64,000 nucleotides of DNA from Rhizobium croatiense. Lineage in GTDB: Bacteria > Pseudomonadota > Alphaproteobacteria > Rhizobiales > Rhizobiaceae. This document shows, piece after piece, positions 1 to 8,893 of this stretch. The stretch lies in contig NZ_JAILYJ010000003.1 of assembly GCF_019793465.1 (NCBI RefSeq), forward strand, positions 248,001 through 312,000. Direction: 5' to 3'. Made by a program: the position numbers and the translations under genes. Position 1 is the stretch's first letter. Each line of letters begins with the position of its first letter. The notes below the pieces were generated by a model, which was not told the origin of the DNA, ran no database searches, and was given only the letters and a program-made list of their open reading frames with translations.

Positions 1-1
1 G

Positions 2-370
2 CCGCTCGTCGAAAAAGCCACCTTCATCAAGGACGGCGCCAGCGTCGCGCCGGGCATGACCGCGATGCTGGCAGCCGGCCACAGCCCTGGGCACATGGTG
101 TTCCACGTCGAATCGGAAGGAAAGCGCCTGGTGCTGACCGGCGATACGGCCAACCACTATATCCTGTCGCTGCTGCGGCCGGATTGGGAGGTGCGCTTCG
201 ATATGGACAAGGCGCAGGCGGCCGCCGCCCGCCGCAAGGTTTTCGACATGATCGCGGCCGAGAAGATCGCCTTCCTCGGCTATCACATGCCGTTCCCGGC
301 GGTCGGTTTCGCCGAGCGGCAGGAAGGCGGCTATCGCTTCGTGCCGAAGACCTATCAGTTCGATATCTGA
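2..370 (+). CDS. MBL-fold metallo-hydrolase, C-terminal part (5' end outside window)
   Basis: The frame is open from the first base of the window and stops at 370, so only the last 122 or so residues are present. The sequence AGHSPGHMVFHVES is the zinc-binding 'GHTPGH' segment of metallo-beta-lactamase-fold hydrolases. It is followed by LTGDTANH, which carries the metal-bridging Asp, and by a late His in LGYHMPFPAVGF. This order matches the second half of the fold. The substrate cannot be told from this fragment. The upstream zinc-binding HxHxDH motif would lie outside the window. A strong rho-independent terminator follows, so it is probably the last gene of its transcript. Confidence 0.85.
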   Translation, partial: PLVEKATFIKDGASVAPGMTAMLAAGHSPGHMVFHVESEGKRLVLTGDTANHYILSLLRPDWEVRFDMDKAQAAAARRKVFDMIAAEKIAFLGYHMPFPAVGFAERQEGGYRFVPKTYQFDI

Positions 371-426
371 TCGCAAGCGGTTCCGCTTTTCGCGGGAATT
401 GCTCTTCGTGCATGGCACCCATGACG

Positions 427-453
427 AGCCCGGCGAACACGCCGGGCTTTTTG
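427..453 (+). terminator. Rho-independent terminator after the MBL gene
   Basis: A perfect 9-bp stem (agcccggcg / cgccgggct) with a 4-base loop is followed by a run of T. It lies 57 bases after the MBL-fold stop codon and separates that gene from guaB. Confidence 0.85.
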
Positions 454-579
454 CTATTTCCTTCCTGTCATAGACGTGTTACCAGCCCTCGCCAACTTCC
501 AAGCAACTCATGCACACCGCCGGGGCGGACGATTCGTTTCCGGGACGGGTTGCATTTTCTTAACTGAAGGAATTTGGCC

Positions 580-2064
580 ATGGCCCGCATCATTGAAACG
601 GCAACCGGCGCGGACGCGCTCACCTTCGACGACGTGCTGCTGCAGCCCGGCCACTCCGAAGTCATGCCGGGGCAGACGAACATCGCGACCCGCATCGCCC
701 GCGACTTCGATCTCAACATCCCGATCCTCTCTTCGGCCATGGACACGGTCACCGAGAGCCGGCTGGCGATCGCCATGGCCCAGGCCGGTGGCCTCGGCGT
801 CATCCACCGCAACCTGACGCCGGTCGAGCAGGCCGAAGAAGTCCGCCAGGTGAAGAAGTTCGAAAGCGGCATGGTCGTCAATCCGGTCACCATCGGGCCG
901 GATGCAAAGCTTGCCGAGGCGCTCGGCCTGATGAAGTCGCACGGCATCTCCGGCATCCCGGTCGTCGAGAAGTCCGGCCGCCTCGTCGGCATCCTGACCA
1001 ATCGCGACGTTCGCTTCGCCTCCGATCCGGAGCAGAAGATCCACGAGCTGATGACCAAGGACAATCTGGTCACCGTCAAGGAAAACGTCGATCAGCAGGA
1101 AGCCAAGCGCCTGCTTCACTCGCATCGCATCGAAAAGCTGCTGGTCGTCGACACCGAAGGCCGCTGCGTCGGCCTCATCACCGTCAAGGATATCGAGAAG
1201 TCGCAGCTGAACCCGAATGCCTCCAAGGATGCCCAAGGCAGGCTTCGCGCCGCCGCCGCCATCAGCGTCGGCGATGACGGCTTCGAGCGCGCCGAGCGGC
1301 TGATCGAGGCCGGCGTCGACCTCTTGGTCGTCGATACCGCTCACGGCCACTCGCAGCGCGTGCTGGATGCCGTCACCCGCGTCAAGAAGCTGTCCAACTC
1401 GATACGCATCATGGCCGGCAACGTCGCCACCTATGACGGCACCAGAGCGCTGATCGATGCGGGTGCGGATGCCGTCAAGGTCGGCATCGGCCCGGGCTCG
1501 ATCTGCACGACGCGCATCGTCGCCGGCGTCGGCGTTCCCCAGCTCGCCGCCATCATGTCGGCGGTTCAGGCCGCCCAGGATCAGGATGTGCCCGTCATCG
1601 CCGATGGCGGCATCAAATTTTCCGGCGACCTTGCCAAGGCGATCGCCGCCGGCGCTTCCGCCGTCATGATCGGCTCGCTGCTTGCCGGCACCGATGAGAG
1701 CCCGGGCGAGGTCTATCTCTACCAGGGCCGTTCCTTCAAGGCCTATCGCGGCATGGGCTCCGTTGGCGCCATGGCCCGCGGCTCGGCCGACCGTTATTTC
1801 CAGGCGGAGGTGCGCGACACACTGAAGCTCGTGCCTGAGGGCATCGAGGGCCAGGTTCCCTACAAGGGCCCGGTCTCGGCCGTCGTCCACCAGCTCGCCG
1901 GCGGCCTCAAGGCGGCCATGGGCTATGTCGGCGGCAAGGATCTGAAGGACTTCCAGGAGCGGGCCACCTTCGTGCGCATCTCCGGCGCCGGGCTTCGCGA
2001 AAGCCATGCACATGACGTGACGATCACCCGGGAAAGCCCGAACTATCCGGGCGCCGGTCTCTGA
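580..2064 (+). CDS. guaB: Inosine-5'-monophosphate dehydrogenase
   Basis: GuaB oxidises IMP to XMP with NAD+, the committed step of GTP synthesis in the cytoplasm. The 494-residue protein has the usual length. It has an N-terminal TIM-barrel part, an inserted pair of CBS domains at about residues 97-205, and the catalytic loop [11 protein letters not shown] with the nucleophile at Cys309. The flap motif [10 protein letters not shown] follows at about residue 393. The ATG at 580 is preferred over a TTG two codons upstream because GAAGG lies 9 bases before it. The next gene begins 2 bases after the stop codon, so the two are probably co-transcribed. Confidence 0.98.
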   Translation: MARIIETATGADALTFDDVLLQPGHSEVMPGQTNIATRIARDFDLNIPILSSAMDTVTESRLAIAMAQAGGLGVIHRNLTPVEQAEEVRQVKKFESGMVVNPVTIGPDAKLAEALGLMKSHGISGIPVVEKSGRLVGILTNRDVRFASDPEQKIHELMTKDNLVTVKENVDQQEAKRLLHSHRIEKLLVVDTEGRCVGLITVKDIEKSQLNPNASKDAQGRLRAAAAISVGDDGFERAERLIEAGVDLLVVDTAHGHSQRVLDAVTRVKKLSNSIRIMAGNVATYDGTRALIDAGADAVKVGIGPGSICTTRIVAGVGVPQLAAIMSAVQAAQDQDVPVIADGGIKFSGDLAKAIAAGASAVMIGSLLAGTDESPGEVYLYQGRSFKAYRGMGSVGAMARGSADRYFQAEVRDTLKLVPEGIEGQVPYKGPVSAVVHQLAGGLKAAMGYVGGKDLKDFQERATFVRISGAGLRESHAHDVTITRESPNYPGAGL

Positions 2065-2066
2065 CC

Positions 2067-2621
2067 ATGAAGGCGGGCAGCGGGATTCCGCTCTGGATCA
2101 TCGCGCTGCTCGCGGCTCTTTGCCTTGCCGTGCTCGCCTGGACGACCTTCGGCTTCGTCGTTCCCTTCAAGCATGAAACCGGCCAGGCGGTGCTCGACAC
2201 CTATTTCGCCGGTTACGACGAGTCCGCCGTCTTTCACATGCAGGCGCTGCTCGATGACAACGAGACGGCGGCAAGGCTTCTCAGCGCCATGTATTTCGGG
2301 CCGGAGCTGGTCTTTCCGGCATTGCTGACGGCGCTCTTGCTTCTTTCCTTCCTCAGGCTCGGCCCTGTCGGCGCCTGGTTCGGACGATCGCTGCATCCGC
2401 TCGTCGGCCGAGCGGTCTATCTGCTGCCACTCCTCTACGGCATCGCCGACTACGGCGAGAATATCTCAAGTCTGATCGCCTTCGGCGATGGCGGAAACGC
2501 AGGTCTTGCGGCGCATCTGCTGCCGTGGATGACGCGGCTGAAATTCGCAAGCCTCGCCATCTGCTTCGTCCTCCTCGCCCGGCTTGCCATCGTCCGCAGG
2601 CTGTCGCCGCGCCAGGACTGA
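2067..2621 (+). CDS. Hypothetical inner-membrane protein downstream of guaB
   Basis: This 184-residue protein has about four hydrophobic spans: residues 8-30, 80-100, 113-130 and 155-176. Short polar stretches separate them, and the C-terminus RRLSPRQD is basic and probably cytoplasmic. No catalytic motif or named family is recognisable. The start codon lies only 2 bases after the guaB stop, so it is very probably translated from the guaB transcript. That linkage alone does not give a function. Confidence 0.8.
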   Translation: MKAGSGIPLWIIALLAALCLAVLAWTTFGFVVPFKHETGQAVLDTYFAGYDESAVFHMQALLDDNETAARLLSAMYFGPELVFPALLTALLLLSFLRLGPVGAWFGRSLHPLVGRAVYLLPLLYGIADYGENISSLIAFGDGGNAGLAAHLLPWMTRLKFASLAICFVLLARLAIVRRLSPRQD

Positions 2622-2707
2622 GACGCGGCCTCAGCCGCTGGCATCCTGCTTCCCTTTCGGCTACTCCTCGCAACGAATGCGGAAACGGAAAGGACTTGAG
2701 GGAGCAT

Positions 2708-3124
2708 ATGACCGGCTATCAAATCTTCTGGCCACTGCTTGCCCATGTGGCCCTGGTCTATGGTCTCTATGCGCTTCTTGGGCAGCGGCGCGCGAAAATG
2801 GTCCGCGCCGGCAGGATCGCGAAATCGGATTATCGCGAAAATCGTGACGAGCCGGCCGAAAGTCTCGCCGTCAAGAACTGTCTCGCCAACCAGTTCGAAC
2901 TGCCTGTGCTCTTCTATGCCTGCTGCATTCTTCTCTATGTCACCGAGGCCGACAATCTTGTCGCCGTCACGCTCGCCTGGGTCTTCGTCGCCCTGCGTTA
3001 TGCGCATGCGGTCATCCATGTCACCAGCAATGATCTGCGCTACCGCAGCCCGATCTTCGCCGCCGGTTACCTCGTGCTCGCCGCCATGTGGGTCTGGCTG
3101 GCCGGGTGGATGGCAATCGGATAA
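2708..3124 (+). CDS. MAPEG family membrane protein
   Basis: This is a 138-residue protein with four predicted membrane helices. The segment ENxxESLAVxNxLANQFELPVLFY is followed by a second conserved block with RYAHAVIHVTSN. Both are typical of the MAPEG family (membrane-associated proteins in eicosanoid and glutathione metabolism), whose bacterial members are mostly of unknown substrate. The ATG at 2708 is chosen because GAGGGAG lies just upstream and the first membrane helix begins at once. An open frame extends further upstream but lacks family similarity. Confidence 0.85.
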   Translation: MTGYQIFWPLLAHVALVYGLYALLGQRRAKMVRAGRIAKSDYRENRDEPAESLAVKNCLANQFELPVLFYACCILLYVTEADNLVAVTLAWVFVALRYAHAVIHVTSNDLRYRSPIFAAGYLVLAAMWVWLAGWMAIG

Positions 3125-3335
3125 CGCGCTGTGACCAACGGCATAACTCCCTGAATCGGAATCGATTCAAGAACAAAATTATGCATAAATTCAAAATGTT
3201 GCAGCATCCCTCGCGCGTGCGGAAAGACACGGGCGCTCGTCGAAGAATAACTTCGGGAACATGGTTACTAATATTTAAATTGATTCGTCTATTTCTGCGC
3301 GAGCGAGTGATGGCGGGGACGGTTTGCGAGCGAAG
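3125..3335 (+). promoter_or_regulatory. AT-rich leader region upstream of the autotransporter
   Basis: This 211-base gap is clearly richer in A and T than its surroundings, for example the stretch near 3264-3285 (actaatatttaaattgattc). It contains a 10-bp palindrome, gaatcgattc, at 3159-3168, preceded directly by another gaatcg, and a small hairpin cgaag-aataa-cttcg near 3240. I infer that it carries the promoter and operator of the autotransporter gene. No clear -35/-10 pair can be assigned. Confidence 0.5.
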
Positions 3336-6300
3336 ATGGACGAGAGGACAGGCGGGGCGGCGATCCATCGCATGGCCATGCTGCGACTTGCGGGCTCGGC
3401 GAGCACTGCGGCGCTGGCGCTGATGCTGGCAGCGGAGCCCGGATGGGCGCAGCAGGTCGTTACCGGCAACGACACGGAGATCGTCGACGGCAACGATCCG
3501 GGCGGCACCGGCCCGGGCACGCAGCCGAGTCCCTGGACCATCAATACCGATCTCGTGATTGGCGATCAGAATGGCGACGATGCGACCCTCATCATCCGCA
3601 ACGGCGGCGCAGTCAGCAATGATACCGGCGTGCTCGGCGTCGATCCCGGCGCCGGCGGTACGGTGACGGTCACCGGTTCAGGCTCGAGCTGGAGCAATTC
3701 CGACGACCTTTATGTCGGCCATCAGGGCACCGGCGCGCTGACCATCGAGGACGGCGCTGTGGTCGACAATCAGTTCGGCCATATCGGCTATTTCTCCGGC
3801 GCCAGCGGCACGGTAACGGTCACCGGCACAGGTTCGACCTGGACGAACTTCCAGGATCTCACCATCGGCGACAGCGGCACCGGCACTTTGATCATTTCGA
3901 ATGGCGGAACGGTCAACAGTGCATCCGGCTATATCAGCAATGATTCCAGCGCCATTGGCGAGGTCATCGTTACGGGCGCCAACTCGCTGTGGAGCAATTC
4001 CATCGAGGTCTCGGTCGGCGCGGCCGGCGCGGGAACGCTGACCATTTCCAATGGTGGCTCTGTCACCGGCAGCTTCGGTTATGTCGGCTTCAGTTCGAAC
4101 GGCAGCGGTGTGGTCAGCGTGACCGGCGCAGGCTCGAGCTGGATCAGTTCCGGAACGCTGTTCGTCGGCCAATTCGGTTCAGGCAGCGTGACCATCGACG
4201 ATGCCGGCGTGGTATCGGCGTCCGAGGTCGTTATCGCTGATGATTCCGGCGCGACCGGCACTGTCGAACTTGCCGGAAGCGCCGGGAGCGGGCGCGGCGT
4301 CCTGGAGACCGGCTATGTCGAGAGAGGCGGCGGCAGTGCGAGCCTCGTTTTCGACGGCGGCATTCTGAGGGCAACGGGCAACGAGGCGAATTTCCTGCGC
4401 GGCTTCAGCGCCGGCGAAGTGACGACCAATTCGGGCGGTGCCTTTATCGACACCAACGGCTTTGCTGTCGGCATAACCACGGATCTGCAAGGCGTCGGCG
4501 GCCTGACCAAGCAGGGTACGGGCACGCTGACGCTGTCCGGCACCAACATCTATACCGGCGTGACGACGGTCGAGGCGGGCACGCTGCTGGCGGGCAGTGC
4601 CGGTGCTTTCGTGCAGAACGGCGGTTACGCCATCAATGGCGGCATACTCGATCTCGGCGGCTTCGACCTGACCATGGGGGAGCTTTCGGGAAGCGGCGGC
4701 GAGATCGCGCTCGGCAGCGCCGACCTCACGCTCGATCAGGCGAGCGACAGCACCTATGGCGGCGTACTCTCCGGCAGCGGCGACTTCACGATGGCCGGCA
4801 GCGGCACCTTGCGCCTGACCGGCGACAGTTCGGCTTTTGCCGGGACGGCCACGGTTTCGGACGGCCGCCTGATCGTCAATGGCAGCCTTGGCGGCATCCT
4901 GACGATGACGGGCGGCAGACTGGGCGGCTCGGGCGATATCGGCGCGCTGACCGCCGGGGCGGGCGTCACCATCGCGCCGGGCAATTCGATCGGAACCTTG
5001 ACCGTTGGCGGCAATCTCACTTTCGATCCGGGCGCTACTTATGAGGTCGAGGTCGATCCCGCCGGCACCGCGAGCGATTTGATCTCGGTTACCGGCACCG
5101 CCTTTCTCAACGGCGCGACCGTTTCCCATATCGGAATGAATGGCGAGTACAGGCCGTTCTCCACCTATACGATCCTGACCGCGAGCGGCGGGGTGAGCGG
5201 AACCTTCGGCGCCGTTACCTCCAATTATGCCTTTCTGGCCGCCGACCTCTCCTATGATTTGAACAATGTCTACCTGGAAATTGCCCGCAATGATGTGAGC
5301 TTCGCCGACATGGCTGCGACGAGCAACCAGATTGCCACGGCGGCGGCTGCCGAGAACCTCGGCTCCGGCAACGACATCTACGATGCGATCGTCACCCTGC
5401 CTGACGACGAGTCGCAAGTTCAGGCGAGCTTCGATGCGCTTTCCGGCGAAATCCATGCGTCGATCAAGACGGCGTTGATCACCCAGAGCCTGTTTGTTCG
5501 CGAGGCCGCCAACGAACGTCTGCGCTCCGCTTTCGGCGATCCCGTCGCGAGCGCGGTTCCGATACAAGCCTTCTGGCCCGGCGCTCCGGCAGCGACCGCC
5601 GCCGAGACTGCGGACGGGCCGGTTTTCTGGAGCACGGCCTTTGGCGGGCTGAGCGAGGCATTCACGGATGGCAATGCCGCCACGTTCCGCCATCAGACGG
5701 GCGGGTTTCTCGCCGGTGTCGACAGCAGTTTCGACGAGGTCAGGTTCGGCCTGATGGCCGGCTACGGCAATTCCCGGTTCGATCCCCGTCACCGGGCTTC
5801 GTCGGATTCGAGCGACGATTATCATCTCGGCCTCTATGCCGGCACGCACTGGGGCGGCCTCGCCTTCCGTTCCGGCCTCGCCTATGCGTGGCATGACATC
5901 GAAACCAGCCGCCGTGTCGCGATCGGCAGCTTCGAGGACAGGCTGGACGCGAACTATGGGGGCGGCACGCTGCAGGGCTTTGCGGAGCTCGGCTACCGGT
6001 TCGAGAGGGCGGCGGCCTCCTTCGAGCCCTTCGTCAATCTCGCCCATGTGGGCATTCGAACGGCGGGCTTTTCCGAAGAGGGCGGAGCGGCCGCACTCGA
6101 CGTCTCCGGCCGCACGACCAACACCACCATCACCACGCTCGGCCTGCGTGCCGAAATGGAGGTTCGCCTCGGCGGGACGAGTGCCACCCTGCACGGCATG
6201 TCAGGCTGGCGCCATGCCGCCGGCGACATCGTCCCCTTGTCGACGCAGGCTTTCGCAGGAGGCGATGCCTTCACCGTGGCCGGCGTGCCGCTGGCGCAGA

Positions 6301-6434
6301 ACGCCTTCGTTCTCGACGCCGGCCTTGACGTCGCCCTCAACGATGGTGCTGCGCTCGGGATTGCCTATTCCGGCCAGATCGCGGAAGCCGCCCAGCAGCA
6401 TGGTGTTAAGGCGACGCTGTCTGCGAAGTTCTAA
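3336..6434 (+). CDS. Autotransporter outer-membrane protein (type Va secretion) with repetitive passenger
   Basis: This 1032-residue protein has the classical autotransporter plan. A signal peptide covers residues 1 to about 38 (hydrophobic ALALMLAAEPGWA). The passenger domain opens with a partial repeat and four exact 50-residue repeats (3663-4262). An autotransporter-associated beta-strand (PATR-like) unit follows near residues 385-425 (LTKQGTGTLTLSGTNIYTG). The C-terminal translocator barrel runs from about residue 764 to 1032 and ends in LSAKF, with the terminal Phe expected for BAM-mediated insertion. The protein is probably displayed at the surface as a beta-helix, with a likely role in adhesion or biofilm (inference). 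ATGs at 3372 or 3378 are alternative starts; Shine-Dalgarno sequences are weak for all of them. Confidence 0.92.
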   Translation: MDERTGGAAIHRMAMLRLAGSASTAALALMLAAEPGWAQQVVTGNDTEIVDGNDPGGTGPGTQPSPWTINTDLVIGDQNGDDATLIIRNGGAVSNDTGVLGVDPGAGGTVTVTGSGSSWSNSDDLYVGHQGTGALTIEDGAVVDNQFGHIGYFSGASGTVTVTGTGSTWTNFQDLTIGDSGTGTLIISNGGTVNSASGYISNDSSAIGEVIVTGANSLWSNSIEVSVGAAGAGTLTISNGGSVTGSFGYVGFSSNGSGVVSVTGAGSSWISSGTLFVGQFGSGSVTIDDAGVVSASEVVIADDSGATGTVELAGSAGSGRGVLETGYVERGGGSASLVFDGGILRATGNEANFLRGFSAGEVTTNSGGAFIDTNGFAVGITTDLQGVGGLTKQGTGTLTLSGTNIYTGVTTVEAGTLLAGSAGAFVQNGGYAINGGILDLGGFDLTMGELSGSGGEIALGSADLTLDQASDSTYGGVLSGSGDFTMAGSGTLRLTGDSSAFAGTATVSDGRLIVNGSLGGILTMTGGRLGGSGDIGALTAGAGVTIAPGNSIGTLTVGGNLTFDPGATYEVEVDPAGTASDLISVTGTAFLNGATVSHIGMNGEYRPFSTYTILTASGGVSGTFGAVTSNYAFLAADLSYDLNNVYLEIARNDVSFADMAATSNQIATAAAAENLGSGNDIYDAIVTLPDDESQVQASFDALSGEIHASIKTALITQSLFVREAANERLRSAFGDPVASAVPIQAFWPGAPAATAAETADGPVFWSTAFGGLSEAFTDGNAATFRHQTGGFLAGVDSSFDEVRFGLMAGYGNSRFDPRHRASSDSSDDYHLGLYAGTHWGGLAFRSGLAYAWHDIETSRRVAIGSFEDRLDANYGGGTLQGFAELGYRFERAAASFEPFVNLAHVGIRTAGFSEEGGAAALDVSGRTTNTTITTLGLRAEMEVRLGGTSATLHGMSGWRHAAGDIVPLSTQAFAGGDAFTVAGVPLAQNAFVLDAGLDVALNDGAALGIAYSGQIAEAAQQHGVKATLSAKF
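3663..4262 (+). repeat. Four tandem 150-bp coding repeats in the autotransporter passenger
   Basis: Units start at 3663, 3813, 3963 and 4113, each exactly 150 bp (50 residues), in frame. Each encodes a unit beginning V-x-V-T-G-x-x-S-x-W, then VG-x-x-G-x-G-x-L-T-I, then G-x-V and a glycine/serine-rich end. A diverged fifth unit lacking its first strand precedes them at about 3531-3662. The units differ at many codons, so the array is old enough to have diverged while keeping its exact length. Confidence 0.9.
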
Positions 6435-6696
6435 AATCTCTGGACGGTCATTCCCCCCGCAACGAAGAGTGGCGACATCAGCGTTTTCCCGTCGAAGAGA
6501 ATTTTCGCAACTATTTCAAGGGTTCTCTAGCGAGGCGCAACCGGTGGGAACTGCTGCACTCCCGATTTTCAGACGCGTTTGCCGGTCGTTAAAATGCGAG
6601 CCTTTCCGTTTACGCCTGATGAAGACCTGCATGTCATATCCGCTCGATGCGCTGGTGGCAGAAGCTTCCGCGCGCAACAATAAGAATGGGAACGAC

Positions 6697-7338
6697 ATGG
6701 GCGTGGAAAGCATGGATCGCATCGGCTTGCGAAGGAAGCCGAAGCAGGAGCGCAGCATTCAGAGGCTGGATCTTATTCTCGCCGCCGCTGCCAGGATTAT
6801 CGCCGAGAAGGGCGTCAGCGCCATGCGGATGACCGAGCTCGCGATCGCCGCCAAAGTGCCGATCGGCTCCGTTTACCAGTATTTCCCGGAGAAAGCGGCG
6901 ATCGTCAAAGCCCTGTTCGATCAGCACGCTTCAGCGATCCAGACGAAGACGGCGGCGATGTTCTCCGACGTGCAGTCGCTCGACCAGGCGCTCGATCTCG
7001 TCTGCGATATCATCGATTGGTACTATGATTCATACCATGACGATCCCGTCTATCTCGGCGTCTGGATGGGGACGGAGACCGATCAGGATCTGCTGCGGCT
7101 GAATATAGAGCATAGCGGCCGTGTCGCCGGCATTTTTCACGACGCCGTGCGCAGGCTGGCCCCCGACCTTTGCGACGAGGAAATGTTCGCCCGCACTTAC
7201 CTTTTCAGCCATCTGATCGGCGCTGTCATCCGGCTTGCCGCCATCAGCGAAGAGACCATAGCGCGGCGCATGCTCGGCGAGTGGAAACGCGTCATCCGCG
7301 CCTCCCTTTTTACCGAGGCCGCGCCGCGCGCCGCCTGA
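6697..7338 (+). CDS. TetR/AcrR family transcriptional regulator
   Basis: This 213-residue protein has an N-terminal TetR helix-turn-helix at about residues 20-65 (MRMTELAIAAKVPIGSVYQYF, then PEK). A helical ligand-binding domain follows, with no recognised effector. The ATG at 6697 is chosen because the HTH begins about 20 residues later, but in-frame ATGs at 6619 and 6631 would give a longer N-terminus. The 262-base gap to the autotransporter holds no other recognisable gene. The target is unknown; the autotransporter is upstream on the same strand rather than divergent. The convergent LysR gene ends 7 bases after this stop. Confidence 0.88.
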   Translation: MGVESMDRIGLRRKPKQERSIQRLDLILAAAARIIAEKGVSAMRMTELAIAAKVPIGSVYQYFPEKAAIVKALFDQHASAIQTKTAAMFSDVQSLDQALDLVCDIIDWYYDSYHDDPVYLGVWMGTETDQDLLRLNIEHSGRVAGIFHDAVRRLAPDLCDEEMFARTYLFSHLIGAVIRLAAISEETIARRMLGEWKRVIRASLFTEAAPRAA

Positions 7339-7344
7339 GAGCCT

Positions 7345-8301
7345 CTACCAGCTCGGCACCATATTGGCGGCCTTCAGCCGCGGATAAAGGCGCGCCTGCG
7401 CGGATTTGACGTCCGCATCCAGACCGTCGTCGATGACAGCAGGCGTGATGTTGTCGAGGCAGGCCGTGATATGCGCGGTGATCGCGTTCATCAGCGAGAT
7501 CGAAACGCCCGGCCGTTTCATGATGCCGATCTGCACCGGCGGCAGCGCCGGAAAGCCGTCCGCCTGGCTCAGCACCTTCATGCCGGTCCGCAGCGCCGAT
7601 TCCGGCATCACCGAGACCGCCATGCCGGCAAGCACGGCCGCGGCGACGACGGTGCAGGACCAGCTGGTGAACAGGATCTGGTGTTCACGGCCCACGGCAT
7701 CGAGCGCCGAGCAGGCGAGCTGGCGCCACTGGCAGTCGCGGCGGCCGACGGCAAGCGGCACCGGCGCGTCGTCGCGGATCGGATGATTGGCCGAGCCGAC
7801 CCAGCAGAGCGGTTCGGTTCGCACCACGTCGGACATGCGCTCGCGCGGATTGTGGGTGACAAGCGCGATATCGAGCTCACCCTTGTGCATGCGCTCGGCA
7901 AGGTCCATCGACGGCTCGCAGACGATGTAGAGCTCGACGTTCGGATGCGTCTTGGCAAAGCGGCCGATGATCTCGGGCATATAGCGGTCGGCATAGTCGT
8001 CCGGCGTGCCGATGCGCAACATACCCTCCAGCCTGTTGTCGTCAAAAGCGGCGATTGCTTCATTGTTGAGGCGGATGATGCGCCGGGCGTAGTTGAGCAG
8101 CTTCTCGCCCTCGACCGTCAGCCGGTTGCCGCGGCCGTCCTTGATGAAGAGCTGCTTGCCGATGCGCTCTTCGAGGCGACGCATCTGCATGGAGACGGCC
8201 GATTGAGTCTTGTAGACCTTGTCGGCCGCCTTGGTGAAGCTGCCGGAATCGACGATGGCGATGAAAGTCTGCAATTGGTCGAGATCAAGAGGCGCGGACA
8301 T
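7345..8301 (-). CDS. LysR family regulator, VtlR/LsrB-like
   Basis: This 318-residue LysR-type regulator has a winged HTH at about residues 5-65 (LDQLQTFIAIVDSGSFTKAA, then TQSAVSMQMRRLEERIG) and a periplasmic-binding-protein-like effector domain. The start of the protein and the DDYADRYMPEI region resemble the VtlR/LsrB group of Rhizobiales, which in Brucella and Agrobacterium activates AbcR small RNAs and small DUF1127 genes. It is divergent from a DUF1127 gene here, which fits such a circuit. Family placement is from memory of sequence character, and paralogues are common. The ATG at 8301 follows GGGTGA; another ATG lies at 8313. Confidence 0.88.
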   Translation of the reverse strand: MSAPLDLDQLQTFIAIVDSGSFTKAADKVYKTQSAVSMQMRRLEERIGKQLFIKDGRGNRLTVEGEKLLNYARRIIRLNNEAIAAFDDNRLEGMLRIGTPDDYADRYMPEIIGRFAKTHPNVELYIVCEPSMDLAERMHKGELDIALVTHNPRERMSDVVRTEPLCWVGSANHPIRDDAPVPLAVGRRDCQWRQLACSALDAVGREHQILFTSWSCTVVAAAVLAGMAVSVMPESALRTGMKVLSQADGFPALPPVQIGIMKRPGVSISLMNAITAHITACLDNITPAVIDDGLDADVKSAQARLYPRLKAANMVPSW

Positions 8302-8503
8302 GGTGTCACCCATAAAGATAGCTGATGATAATCATTAGAAACATTCGTTGGACTGATCAATAGGTCTTTGGCATCTTCGGGATGCAAATCAAGCAAAGTG
8401 AAGGACAGACACCCTGCCTGTCCAAGCAGAATTCAGCCTTATCCCCTCTCGCACGACCTCGCGGGAGGGGTGGGTTGTTGCGTGCCCGAGAAAGGAGAGT
8501 TCG
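8302..8503 (+). promoter_or_regulatory. Divergent control region between LysR and DUF1127 genes, with two stem-loops
   Basis: The region separates the two divergent genes. A small stem-loop, ggacag/ctgtcc, lies at 8403-8423. A stronger one lies at 8443-8470, with arms cccctctcgc and gcgggagggg pairing over 10 positions with one G-T wobble. Neither is followed by a T run, so they look like leader structures rather than terminators. AAAGGAGAG at 8491-8499 is an excellent ribosome binding site for the DUF1127 gene. The actual promoter and LysR box cannot be fixed by eye. Confidence 0.5.
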
Positions 8504-8803
8504 ATGCACACGACAGACCGAACACTAGAACTCGACTGCAGCAAGCTGACCCCGACGCTTTTCCAGCGTCTGGTGGCAGGCCTCGCTCCACTGGTCTCCC
8601 TCTTTCGCGGGTTTCGCAATCGAATGGAGGTCAACGGGCTGCATGATCTGAACGACAGTCAGCTGAGGGATATCGGCCTCACCAGGGCCGACCTGACCTC
8701 CGCCTTCCTGGCCTCGACCTTTTTCGAGGACCCGTCGGAACATCTGACGCGCTCGGCGCGCAATCGCTGGCGCCTGCAGCTCTTCCGCTCCCACGAGGAG
8801 TAG
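8504..8803 (+). CDS. Small DUF1127 domain protein
   Basis: This is a 99-residue protein. The segment NGLHDLNDSQLRDIGLTRAD at about residues 45-64 is the arginine-poor end of the DUF1127 (YjiS-like) motif, whose L-x-D-I-G-L core is intact. A hydrophobic amphipathic stretch precedes it. DUF1127 proteins in Agrobacterium influence RNA metabolism and phosphate or carbon uptake, and several in Brucella are direct VtlR targets. The adjacent divergent LysR suggests the same control here (inference). The gene has a strong Shine-Dalgarno sequence and its own terminator, so it is a single-gene transcript. Confidence 0.9.
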   Translation: MHTTDRTLELDCSKLTPTLFQRLVAGLAPLVSLFRGFRNRMEVNGLHDLNDSQLRDIGLTRADLTSAFLASTFFEDPSEHLTRSARNRWRLQLFRSHEE

Positions 8804-8851
8804 GAGTGTCGAGTTTCCCCGCAGGGTGATAGCCAATAGCCCTGCCGCTTG

Positions 8852-8893
8852 ACCCGGCGATCGGCTTTTCCCAAGCCATCGCCGGGTTTTTTT
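8852..8893 (+). terminator. Rho-independent terminator of the DUF1127 gene
   Basis: A perfect 10-bp outer stem (acccggcgat / atcgccgggt) encloses a further ggctt/aagcc pairing and is followed by seven T. The stop codon of the convergent DUF937 gene lies in the end of the T run. Confidence 0.9.

Noticed and set aside
508..2013. Long open frame on the minus strand opposite guaB (about 500 codons)
   Set aside because: It lies wholly opposite a certain gene, has no family similarity and is explained by the GC-rich codon pattern.
8443..8470. Hairpin before the DUF1127 gene read as a terminator
   Set aside because: No T run follows on either strand, and it lies 21 bases before a strong ribosome binding site, so a leader structure is more likely.
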